A DNA stretch of 64,000 nucleotides, taken from NCBI GenBank assembly GCA_039028155.1, contig JBCCIS010000027.1:1-64000 (forward strand), written 5' to 3'. Numbering within the stretch: position 1 is the stretch's first letter; each line of letters opens with the position of its first letter. This DNA comes from Pseudomonadota bacterium. GTDB lineage: Bacteria > Pseudomonadota > Alphaproteobacteria > SP197. Positions 34,903 through 42,710 of the stretch are shown piece after piece. Under the pieces are notes generated by a model, which saw only the letters and a list, made by a program, of their open reading frames with translations, was not told the origin of the DNA and ran no database searches. A program made the position numbers and the translations under genes.

Positions 34903-36150
34903 ATGGGCGACATGAAGCAGCAGCTTCTGCAGTGGATCGAAGAAGATCGCGACAAACTCATCGGCTTCTACAGCCAGTTCGTCGCCACGCCCAGCCCCAA
35001 CCCGCCCGGCGATACCCGCGACGCCGTCGCCCATATCAGCACGTTCCTGCACGAGCACGACTTGGACTTCCGCCTGGTCGACCCTGAGCCGATGTTCCCC
35101 AATGTCGTCGCCAGCTTCGACGGTGACGGCGACGGCAAACATCTGGTCCTGAACGGACACATCGATGTTTTTCCCGCCGCCGACGAGGGTTGGCAGCACG
35201 GTGGCCCGTGGTCGGGCGCCATCGCCGACGACGCGGTCTGGGGGCGCGGCTCCGCCGATATGAAGTGCGGCACCAGCACGTCGATCTTCACCTACATGTA
35301 TCTCAACCGCATCAAGGAATTCTTGAAGGGCAAGCTGACGCTGACCTGCGTTTCCGACGAGGAGACCTTTGGGCCCTGGGGCGCGCGCTACCTGGTCGAG
35401 CACCTGCCCGAAGTCCACGGCGATTGCTGCCTGAACGGCGAGCCGTCCAGCCCCTATTCGATCCGATTCGGCGAGAAGGGACCGTGGTGGATCAGCTTCC
35501 GCATTCGCACCAAGGGCGCCCACGGCGCCTATGTGCATGCCGGCGGCAGCGCGTCCTGGGCCGCCATGCAGTTCTGCCATGATCTGAGGGCGGTCGAAGA
35601 GATCGACACGCCGGCGCCGCACAATGTCGGCCAGGCGCTGGAAGAAGCGCGCGAGGAGACCGACCGCGCCATGGGCAAGGGCGCCAGCGACATCGTGCAA
35701 AAGGTGACGCTGAATATCGGCCGCATGGACGCCGGGCTGAAAGTGAACATGGTGCCCGACGAATGCGTGGTCGAAGCCGACATGCGCCTGCCCGTCGGCT
35801 GCGAGAAGGAACAGGTACAGAAGGTCATCGACGAGGTGCTTGCCCGCCACCCCGAAGTCGAGATGGAGGAGATGAACTACACCGCACCGTCGTGGTGCGA
35901 TCCCTATGGCGAGATGGTGACGCACCTGCAGAACAACGTGGAGACGCTGCGCGGCTTCCGCCCGACGCCGGTTATCAGCCTTGGCGGCACCGATGCACGC
36001 TTGTGGCGCTATCTGGGCATCGGCGCCTATGTCTACGGCCCCTCGCCCGAGGGCATGGGCCAGCGCGACGAACACGTGCCCGTCGACGACTTCCTGCATA
36101 CGGTCAAGAGCCACGTGCTGTCGGCTTATGACTACCTGACCAACGACTGA
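34903..36150 (+). CDS. M20 family metallohydrolase (ArgE/DapE-like)
   Basis: A 415-residue di-zinc hydrolase. It contains LNGHIDVFPA, WGRGSADMKCG, SDEETFGPWG, GEPSSPYSIRFGEKG, the dimerisation domain (THGAHGAY-like segment IRTKGAHGAYVHAGG), then GGTDARLWRYLG and DEHVPVDD. This fits the ArgE/DapE/ACY1 branch, which removes acyl or carbamoyl groups from amino acids. A clear AGGGAGA ribosome site precedes the ATG. It lies between the NodB-like hydrolase and a YtcJ-like amidohydrolase, giving three C-N hydrolases of different folds in one operon. Substrate unknown. Confidence 0.88.
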   Translation: MGDMKQQLLQWIEEDRDKLIGFYSQFVATPSPNPPGDTRDAVAHISTFLHEHDLDFRLVDPEPMFPNVVASFDGDGDGKHLVLNGHIDVFPAADEGWQHGGPWSGAIADDAVWGRGSADMKCGTSTSIFTYMYLNRIKEFLKGKLTLTCVSDEETFGPWGARYLVEHLPEVHGDCCLNGEPSSPYSIRFGEKGPWWISFRIRTKGAHGAYVHAGGSASWAAMQFCHDLRAVEEIDTPAPHNVGQALEEAREETDRAMGKGASDIVQKVTLNIGRMDAGLKVNMVPDECVVEADMRLPVGCEKEQVQKVIDEVLARHPEVEMEEMNYTAPSWCDPYGEMVTHLQNNVETLRGFRPTPVISLGGTDARLWRYLGIGAYVYGPSPEGMGQRDEHVPVDDFLHTVKSHVLSAYDYLTND

Positions 36151-36182
36151 CGGTTTAACCAACAACAACAAGGAGGACATCG

Positions 36183-37814
36183 ATGCCGAGCCTGTCGGCC
36201 GATCTGATTCTGAAGAACGGACGCATCGCCACCCTGGATGATAACGAGACAATCGCTGAAGCCGTCGCCTGTTGGAACGGGCGCATCGTCACCGTTGGCT
36301 CGAACAGCGATGCTGATGCGCTAGCCGGACCCGGCACGCGCACAATCGATGTGGGCGGCAAGACGGTCATCCCCGGCATCATTGACAGCCACTGCCATCC
36401 CGATGCCCACGCCATCAACGACTACCTGTGGGAAGACGTGGGTCCGGAGGCGACCGACAGTATCGAAGCGCTTCTGAACCTGATCGATGCAAAGACCGCC
36501 GCCATGGGGCCGGGCGAGATGTTCCGCGGCCAGGGTTGGAACGATCAGAAATGCGGCGGTTACCCGACCCGCGATGAGCTCGACAAGGCCGGCAACGGCA
36601 GGCCCGTTTGGATCGGCCGCACCGACCACCACATCGCCGTCGTCAACAGCGCGACGTTCGAGCATTTCGGCGTCGCCGAAGACGTCGAGAACCCGCCCCA
36701 CGGGCAGTACGATCGCGATCCCGAAACCGGCAAGCTTACCGGTCTGATGCGCGAAATGGCGGCCTGGGATTTGGAAGGTCTGATGAAGCAGGCCTATTCG
36801 GTCGATGACTACATCGCGGGCCTGAAGCAGGTCTTCCCGATGTATCACCGCCATGGCGTGACATCGCTGCACAACAGCCTGACCCAGCAGAAGGCCGTTC
36901 ACGCCTATCAGCGCATGCGCGACGCCGGCGACCTCACCATGCGGATGGGCATCATCATCGACGGGCGCGACGACGACATGGTCGACGGCTACATCGGCGC
37001 TGGCATCAAGACCGGCTTCGGTGATGAGTGGATCCGCGTGGTCGGTATCGAGTGGTGCCCAGACTGCTCCGTCAGCGGCCGTACCGCCGCCTTCTACGAG
37101 CCCTATATCGGCGAGCCCGTGCCGGGCGAACCGGTGCCCAATACCGGCATGCTGCTCTATACGGCCGAAGACCTGATCCCACGCGTCAAGCGCGCCCACA
37201 AAGCGGGCCTGCGCGTCTGTGTCGAGGGCCTGGGCGACCGCGGCATCGACTTCGCGCTCGACGCCATCGAAGCGGCGCTCGAAGAAACCCCGCGCGACGA
37301 TCACAGGAGCCGGGTCGAGCACTGCTGCAATGTGACCCCGGCGATCCTGGATCGGCTGACAAAGCTGGAGGTCACCGACAGTTCGGCGACCGGTTTCATG
37401 TACAGCCTGGGCGATGCCTATATCGCCAACCGCGGCGGCCAGGCGATGGAGGACATGTTCCCGCACCGTGCCCTGATCGACGCCGGCGTGCCGGCGCCCG
37501 GCCATTCCGATGCCAACGTCTGCTCGACCAACCCGTGGCTGGTCTTCTACAGCCTGGTCAACCGCAAGACCGACACCGGCCAGCCCTTCGGCCAGACCCA
37601 GAAGATCAGTGTGACCGAGGCGCTGCGCACCTACACGACACTCGGCGCCTGGACCGGTTTCGAAGAGGACCTGAAGGGCGACATCGCGCCGGGCAAGCTG
37701 GCCGACTTTGCGATTCTGAATGATGATCCCTGGTCGATGGATACAGAACAGCTGCGCGACATGGCGGTGGCGGAGACCATCGTCGGCGGCAAGACCGTGT
37801 TCGAGGGAAGTTGA
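36183..37814 (+). CDS. Metal-dependent amidohydrolase, YtcJ-like (copy 1)
   Basis: A 543-residue amidohydrolase-superfamily protein. The N-terminal composite domain carries ADLILKNGRIATLDDN and GKTVIPGIIDSHCHPDAH, with the HxH metal site written HCHPD. The TIM-barrel follows, with HRSRVEHCC and GHSDANVC as metal/His and catalytic Asp positions, then a C-terminal return of the composite domain (LKGDIAPGKLADFAIL). YtcJ-type members hydrolyse N-acyl or cyclic amides. A strong AAGGAGG site precedes the ATG. It is highly similar along its full length to 38432-40054 and is separated from it only by the HigBA pair. Confidence 0.9.
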   Translation: MPSLSADLILKNGRIATLDDNETIAEAVACWNGRIVTVGSNSDADALAGPGTRTIDVGGKTVIPGIIDSHCHPDAHAINDYLWEDVGPEATDSIEALLNLIDAKTAAMGPGEMFRGQGWNDQKCGGYPTRDELDKAGNGRPVWIGRTDHHIAVVNSATFEHFGVAEDVENPPHGQYDRDPETGKLTGLMREMAAWDLEGLMKQAYSVDDYIAGLKQVFPMYHRHGVTSLHNSLTQQKAVHAYQRMRDAGDLTMRMGIIIDGRDDDMVDGYIGAGIKTGFGDEWIRVVGIEWCPDCSVSGRTAAFYEPYIGEPVPGEPVPNTGMLLYTAEDLIPRVKRAHKAGLRVCVEGLGDRGIDFALDAIEAALEETPRDDHRSRVEHCCNVTPAILDRLTKLEVTDSSATGFMYSLGDAYIANRGGQAMEDMFPHRALIDAGVPAPGHSDANVCSTNPWLVFYSLVNRKTDTGQPFGQTQKISVTEALRTYTTLGAWTGFEEDLKGDIAPGKLADFAILNDDPWSMDTEQLRDMAVAETIVGGKTVFEGS

Positions 37815-37825
37815 TACGCTTGTCG

Positions 37826-37844
37826 TACTACGCATCTCGTAGTA
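37826..37844. promoter_or_regulatory. Palindromic operator candidate of the higBA pair
   Basis: TACTACG and CGTAGTA form perfect 7-bp arms around a 5-nt spacer, 9 bp before the higB start. HigA-type antitoxins bind such palindromes to repress their own operon, so this is a likely autoregulation site. No textbook -35/-10 pair is clear beside it. Confidence 0.65.
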
Positions 37845-37853
37845 AGCTGACCC

Positions 37854-38141
37854 ATGATTCAATCATGGGGATCGTCGGTAACCCGTCGCTTTGCCGAGTC
37901 GGGGAAGCTACGCGGGTTCGCCGGATTGGATGTGGACGCCGCTGTGGATCTTCTCGCCTCGCTAAACGCGGCGACTTCGCTGAGTGATCTGAGCCCGCTG
38001 AAAAGTGTTGGACTGCACAAGCTAAAGGGCGATCGGCGAGGCCAGTGGGCAATGACCGTTAATGGACCATGGCGAATCTGTTTTCGTTTTCGCGACGGCG
38101 ACGCGTACGACGTCGAGATCGTCAACTATCACAAAGGTTAG
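37854..38141 (+). CDS. higB: Type II toxin HigB (RelE/ParE superfamily)
   Basis: A 95-residue basic protein of the RelE/HigB fold, a ribosome-dependent mRNA interferase. It shows GLDVDAAVDLLASLNAA, the family's LHKLKGDRRGQWAMTVNGPWRICFRF core (split here by its central Gly-Asp), and the C-terminal DAYDVEIVNYHKG. The toxin-first order (higB then higA, 3 bp between) is the hallmark of HigBA modules. It sits between two paralogous amidohydrolase genes and just downstream of a palindromic operator. Toxic activity is inferred from family and gene order. Confidence 0.93.
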   Translation: MIQSWGSSVTRRFAESGKLRGFAGLDVDAAVDLLASLNAATSLSDLSPLKSVGLHKLKGDRRGQWAMTVNGPWRICFRFRDGDAYDVEIVNYHKG

Positions 38142-38144
38142 AGC

Positions 38145-38423
38145 ATGCTACCCGTACACCCAGGACGTATTCTCTCTCGCGAACTCAAGGCGCGCGATCT
38201 CTCAGCCAACCGACTTGCTTTGGCACTGCGTGTACCATCCGGGCGCATCACCGAGATCGTAAACGGCAAGCGAGGCATCAGCGCCGAAACGGCCTTGCGC
38301 CTCGCCGCATACTTCGGCACAGCACCTCAGTTTTGGATGAACCTGCAAAGCCAGTTCGAACTGGCTGTTGCCGAACGTGAGCTGGGGGACAGGATCAAGG
38401 CCGAAGTCGAAAACGCGGCATAG
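38145..38423 (+). CDS. higA: Antitoxin HigA (XRE-type HTH)
   Basis: A 92-residue Cro/CI-type protein. It starts with the HigA signature VHPGRILSRELKARDLSANR, followed by the helix-turn-helix LALALRVPSGRITEIVNGKRG and the AAYFGTAPQFWMNLQSQFEL helices. It neutralises HigB and represses the operon. It is 8 bp ahead of the second amidohydrolase gene, so that gene and the following acetolactate decarboxylase may be transcribed from the TA promoter. Confidence 0.93.
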   Translation: MLPVHPGRILSRELKARDLSANRLALALRVPSGRITEIVNGKRGISAETALRLAAYFGTAPQFWMNLQSQFELAVAERELGDRIKAEVENAA

Positions 38424-38431
38424 GGGATACA

Positions 38432-40054
38432 ATGACATTACAAGCCGACCTTATCCTGCACGGCGGCAAGATCGCCACGCTGGATGAACAAGAGACGGTC
38501 GTCGACGCTGTAGCGTGCTGGCGTGGCCGCATCATCGCCACCGGCTCAAGCGACGAGGTCATGGCCTGGCGTGGTGATTCGACACGCATCACCGACCTCG
38601 GCGGTCAGACCGCCATTCCCGGGCTGATCGACAGCCATTGCCATCCGGACTCCCACGCCATCACGGCGACCTTGTGGGAGGAGGTCAAACCGAACCGCAT
38701 CGGCTCGGTCGACGCCATGCTGAAGCTGGTCGCGGAGAAGACCGCCACCATGGCGGACGGCGACTGGTTCCGCGCTTTCGGCTATGACGACCGAAAGTGC
38801 GGCGGCTACCCGACGCTTGATCAGCTCGACGCCGTCGCCCACGGCAAGCCGGTCTATATCGGCCGCACCGACGGTCACATCGCGGTCGTCAATTCCGCCA
38901 TGTTGCGCGTCTTCGACATTCCTGACGATGCGGCCGATCCGCCACACGGCCGCTATGACCGCGACGAAAACGGACGGATGACCGGCCTGCTCCGCGAGGC
39001 CGCCGCGCGCCAGATGGTGCTTAAGATGAACGAGGCCTACACGGTCGAGCAGTACGCCACCGGTCTCAAGCACGTCTTCGGGCTCTACCTGCGCAATGGC
39101 GTCACGTCCATGCACAACAGCCTGACCAAACCGCGTGGTGTCGAAGCGTACATGAACCTTTTGGAGGTCGATGAACTTGTCATGCGCATCGGCATCATCG
39201 TTAACGGCGACGACGATCAGATGACCGAAGACGTACTGAAGGCGGGCCTCCGCACTGGTTTTGGCGATGAGTGGCTGCGCATCGTCGGCATCGAATGGTG
39301 TCCGGATTGTTCAACCAGTGGCCGAACGGCCGCATACTACGAACCTTATGTCGGTGAAGCCGTGCCCGGTGAGCCGGTGCCCAATACCGGCATGCTGCTC
39401 TATGACGCCGATGACTTGCGCGAAAAAGTCGTGCGCTGTCACGGCGCGGGCCTGCGTGTCTGCGTCGAAGGCGTCGGCGACCGAGGCATCGACTTTGCGC
39501 TCGACGCGATCGAGGCCGCACTCAAAACCCACCCGAAAGACGACCACCGCAGCCGTGTCGAACACTGCTGTTATGTCACGCCGCCTTTGGTCAAGCGCCT
39601 CAAGGACCTCGACGTGACCGATAGCTCGGCCACCGGTTTCATGTACGACCTGGGCGACGCCTATCGCAACAACCGAGGCGAGCCGGCCATGGACGATATG
39701 TGGCCCCACCGCAGCCTGATCGACGCCGGCGTCCCGGCACCCGGCCATTCCGACGCCAACATCTGCTCGACGAACCCGTGGCCCGTGTTCGACAGCCTGG
39801 TTAACCGGCGCACCGATTCCGGCGGTCCGCTGGGCAAGAGCCAGGCGATCACGGTGACCGAGGCGCTTCGCACCTATACGACACTGGGCGCCTGGACCGG
39901 GTTCGAGGAAAACCTGAAGGGATCGATCGAAGTGGGCAAACTCGCCGATTTCGCCGTTCTCGACCGCGATCCCTGGACCATCGACAGCATGGACCTTAAG
40001 AACGTCCAGGTGACCACCACGATTGTCGGTGGCGACGTCGTCTACGAGGCCTGA
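38432..40054 (+). CDS. Metal-dependent amidohydrolase, YtcJ-like (copy 2)
   Basis: A 540-residue paralogue of 36183-37814, with the same domain order and conserved motifs (IDSHCHPDSHAI, FGDEWLRIVGIEWCPDCS, HRSRVEHCCYVT, GHSDANICSTNPW). By eye the two proteins are close to two-thirds identical and align almost without gaps, indicating an old tandem duplication. Divergence is strongest in residues 190-260, which may shift specificity. The ATG has GGGGATAC upstream and follows higA by 8 bp. It probably shares substrates with the NodB-like and M20 genes upstream. Confidence 0.9.
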   Translation: MTLQADLILHGGKIATLDEQETVVDAVACWRGRIIATGSSDEVMAWRGDSTRITDLGGQTAIPGLIDSHCHPDSHAITATLWEEVKPNRIGSVDAMLKLVAEKTATMADGDWFRAFGYDDRKCGGYPTLDQLDAVAHGKPVYIGRTDGHIAVVNSAMLRVFDIPDDAADPPHGRYDRDENGRMTGLLREAAARQMVLKMNEAYTVEQYATGLKHVFGLYLRNGVTSMHNSLTKPRGVEAYMNLLEVDELVMRIGIIVNGDDDQMTEDVLKAGLRTGFGDEWLRIVGIEWCPDCSTSGRTAAYYEPYVGEAVPGEPVPNTGMLLYDADDLREKVVRCHGAGLRVCVEGVGDRGIDFALDAIEAALKTHPKDDHRSRVEHCCYVTPPLVKRLKDLDVTDSSATGFMYDLGDAYRNNRGEPAMDDMWPHRSLIDAGVPAPGHSDANICSTNPWPVFDSLVNRRTDSGGPLGKSQAITVTEALRTYTTLGAWTGFEENLKGSIEVGKLADFAVLDRDPWTIDSMDLKNVQVTTTIVGGDVVYEA

Positions 40055-40061
40055 ACGCGTT

Positions 40062-40859
40062 ATGGACCAACAGGATAGCAAGCTAACCCTGATGCGGGCA
40101 CTTCATGCCCATCATGACGGTGCGCGCGGTCTGCATGACGACCATGAAGCCGCCCACGAGTTCTTCCAGTCCTCGACCGTCTCCGCGCTGCTGCAAGGCG
40201 TTTTTGACGGCGACCTGACCTTTGGCGAGCTCGCCGAACACGGCGATTTCGGCCTCGGCACTTTCAACGCGCTCGACGGTGAGATGATCCTGATCGACGG
40301 CGACTTCTATGCCCTGCGCGCTGACGGCAAGGCCTATCCGGTCGCCGCCGATTGGAAGACGCCCTTCGCGACGGTCATGTTCTTCGAAGCCGAGCACGAG
40401 CAGGACATCGCCGGTCCGCTGGACCGGACCGCCTTCGAGTCCCTACTGGACAACCTCGCGCCGAAGAAGAATGGGTTCTACGCGATCCGGCTCGACGGTC
40501 GGTTCTCCTTCATGGAAGTACGGACGGTACCGCGCCAGGAGCGTCCCTACCCATCGCTCGTCGAGGCCGTGAAGCACCAGCCGGTCTACGAGTACGAGGA
40601 TATCGCAGGCACCCTGCTCGGCTTTCGCCTGCCTGACTACACCGTCGGTCTCAACGTGCCGGGCTACCACCTGCACTTTATCGACGATGCCCGCTCATGC
40701 GGCGGCCATATGACGGACTTCACGTTGGCCGACGGGCGCCTGGCGCTCGATCACACCGGCGACCTGCATCTGGAGATCCCGGAAGCCAACCCTGACTTCG
40801 ACGCTGCGGACCTGGTGTCCGGTGACGTCGCCGGCGCCATCAAGACCGCAGAGAACTAG
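40062..40859 (+). CDS. budA: Acetolactate decarboxylase
   Basis: A 265-residue AlsD/BudA enzyme, which converts alpha-acetolactate to acetoin. Diagnostic features are SALLQGVFDGDLTFGELAEHGDFGLGTFNALDGEM (given here as the SALLQGVFDG and GDFGLGTFNALDGEM parts), RLDGRFSFMEVRTVPRQ, and the zinc-binding GYHLHFIDDARSCGGH. The zinc ligands (HLH and the later His) are intact. It follows the second amidohydrolase by 7 bp and is thus last in that operon, with no acetolactate synthase or butanediol dehydrogenase beside it. An alternative start at 40092 is possible. Confidence 0.92.
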   Translation: MDQQDSKLTLMRALHAHHDGARGLHDDHEAAHEFFQSSTVSALLQGVFDGDLTFGELAEHGDFGLGTFNALDGEMILIDGDFYALRADGKAYPVAADWKTPFATVMFFEAEHEQDIAGPLDRTAFESLLDNLAPKKNGFYAIRLDGRFSFMEVRTVPRQERPYPSLVEAVKHQPVYEYEDIAGTLLGFRLPDYTVGLNVPGYHLHFIDDARSCGGHMTDFTLADGRLALDHTGDLHLEIPEANPDFDAADLVSGDVAGAIKTAEN

Positions 40860-40870
40860 GTCCTGTCAAT

Positions 40871-42196
40871 TCACTCGATGGCGAGCAGGTGCGCGCGGGC
40901 GCTGAGCACGTCATCGAAGGCGGCAACAAAGGCGTCGCGGTCGCCCTGGGTCAGCGGCAAGCTGAGCAGCATGGAGTTGCGCCACGTCAGGCGCTGCCCG
41001 CGCGCCAACAGGTCATAGAACAGGAGTTTGCTCTTCTGCAGCGACCCGCGCTGGGCATCACGGGCGTTGCGAATCGGGCCACGACACGCATGGATCTGCA
41101 TGACGCTGCCCAGTCCCGTCACGACCATCGGCAGCCCGTGCTTGTCGATCGTGGTATTCAGGCTGTCGCGCATGGCATCGCCTGCCGCATTGAAGGCCTC
41201 CGCTACTTCCGGCGTATAGATCTGGGTCATCGCCGTGGCGCCGGCCGCATGGGTGATGACGTTGTTGTTGAACGTGCCAGCATGGGCAAAGGAATCGGCC
41301 TCATAGGGGTCATAGCGCTTCATGATATCGCGCCGGCCGCCAAAGGCGCCAAACGTCGCACCACCACCAATGTACTTGCCCAAGGCAATCAGGTCCGGCG
41401 TGATGCCGAGCTTGCCGTGCAGACCCCCGCCGGAAAGGCGTGACGTGACGACCTCGTCGAAGATCAAAATGATGCCGTGGCGCTCGGTCGCTTCGCGTAG
41501 CGCCACCAGGAACTCGCGTTCAGCAGGTACACAGCCGCCGCCGCCTTGCATCGGCTCGATATTGACGCAGGCCAATTCGCCAGCGTGCTGTTCGATCAGG
41601 GCAAGCGTGCCTTCGATGTCGTTGTAGGGTGCGATGACATAGTCAAACGGTGCGTTTATCGGCGAGCCGCCGTGATGGAACAGGAAAACACCGCCGTGAT
41701 ACCCACCATCGAACACCATCACCTTGTCGCGGCCGGTTACCGCGCGGGCGGTAACGAAGGCGAACAGATTGGCTTCGGTCCCTGAATTGGTGAAGCGAAC
41801 GAGATCCAGCGCCGGGAAACGATTGACCAGCTCAGCGGCAAGGATGCGCTCATAGCGGTTCGGTCCGCCCAGAACGGTACCGTCGCTGACGGCACGATTG
41901 ATCGCCTCCGTGATCTGCGGATCTGAATGGCCGAACAGGCCGGCGCCGAACTCGCCCACGAAGTTGGTGTATTTGTGATCGTCGATATCCCAAACGCTCG
42001 CGCCCTCGCCGCGCGCGATGGTCAGCGGAAACGGCGGATAGAACAGAACCGTGCGCGTGTTGCCGCCAGGCATCGAGGATGCAGCCTTTTCGTTTTCGGC
42101 CTGGCTTTTCGGGTTCTCGGCGATGAACTCCGCGATCACCTCGTCGACCGCCTTATCCAGATCCGCTTGTGCCGCCACATTCACGCGTGTTGCCAT
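40871..42196 (-). CDS. Class III aminotransferase (glutamate-1-semialdehyde aminomutase-like)
   Basis: A 441-residue PLP enzyme of fold type I. It has MPGGNTRTVLFYPPFPL and VGEFGAGLFGHSDPQI at the N-terminus, TNSGTEANLFAF, DGGYHGG, IFDEVVTSR (PLP-ring Asp) and the Schiff-base Lys in IALGKYIGGG. The MPGGNTR start is typical of the GSA-aminomutase-like aminotransferases common in catabolic loci, which act on beta- or omega-amino acids rather than in haem synthesis. The ATG at 42196 is chosen over an extension to 42283, which overlaps the cupin gene. It lies 25 bp after that cupin gene. Confidence 0.9.
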   Translation of the reverse strand: MATRVNVAAQADLDKAVDEVIAEFIAENPKSQAENEKAASSMPGGNTRTVLFYPPFPLTIARGEGASVWDIDDHKYTNFVGEFGAGLFGHSDPQITEAINRAVSDGTVLGGPNRYERILAAELVNRFPALDLVRFTNSGTEANLFAFVTARAVTGRDKVMVFDGGYHGGVFLFHHGGSPINAPFDYVIAPYNDIEGTLALIEQHAGELACVNIEPMQGGGGCVPAEREFLVALREATERHGIILIFDEVVTSRLSGGGLHGKLGITPDLIALGKYIGGGATFGAFGGRRDIMKRYDPYEADSFAHAGTFNNNVITHAAGATAMTQIYTPEVAEAFNAAGDAMRDSLNTTIDKHGLPMVVTGLGSVMQIHACRGPIRNARDAQRGSLQKSKLLFYDLLARGQRLTWRNSMLLSLPLTQGDRDAFVAAFDDVLSARAHLLAIE

Positions 42197-42221
42197 GATC
42201 TCGGTCCCCTCTACCGACGGC

Positions 42222-42581
42222 CTAGTCCAGACCGTGCTTTTGTTTCCACTGAACGGGGTGAAGTGCGTAGAACACCGTTGCACCGTCGCCTTCGTACTTC
42301 AAGGCGGTACCTTCCGGTATCCAGATGACATCGCCGGGGCCGGCCTCGAACACCTCACCGCCGACGCGAAGGCGGAACAGCCCCTCGATACCCACGATCA
42401 ACTCGTCATAGAGCACGGTCCATTCCAGCGAACAGCCGTCAAAGGTTGCGATGCCGGCGCCCATGGTGGTGCTGAGATCCGGACCGATCAACCTGGCGAT
42501 CGTTGCCTTGCCGGGCGGCCCGCCATAGTCGGCGAATGCCATATCCGCACGCTTGAAGAGCTTGGTTGCGGGCTTTGCCAT
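42222..42581 (-). CDS. Cupin domain protein (EutQ-like)
   Basis: A 119-residue single-cupin protein. It has the beta-strand pattern of EutQ/ethanolamine-utilisation-like cupins (GLFRLRVGGEVFEAGPGDVIWIPEGTALKYEG, given here as the motifs FRLRVGGEVFEAGPGDV and IPEGTAL). The typical His ligands are mostly missing, so metal binding is uncertain. The ATG at 42581 has GAGGGGAG about 9 bp upstream. It is first in a two-gene operon with the aminotransferase and may bind or isomerise that enzyme's substrate. Function unknown. Confidence 0.82.
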   Translation of the reverse strand: MAKPATKLFKRADMAFADYGGPPGKATIARLIGPDLSTTMGAGIATFDGCSLEWTVLYDELIVGIEGLFRLRVGGEVFEAGPGDVIWIPEGTALKYEGDGATVFYALHPVQWKQKHGLD

Positions 42582-42710
42582 GGACGCCACTCCCCTCGAT
42601 CAACCGTTGGCGGCAGCTTAGTCCAACCTAATACCGCTCACCAGCGCATGGCGTTGTCGTTCCAGGTTGGTTAAGCTCGGAGGTCTTTGCCAGCATCGCC
42701 GGAATAGGCC

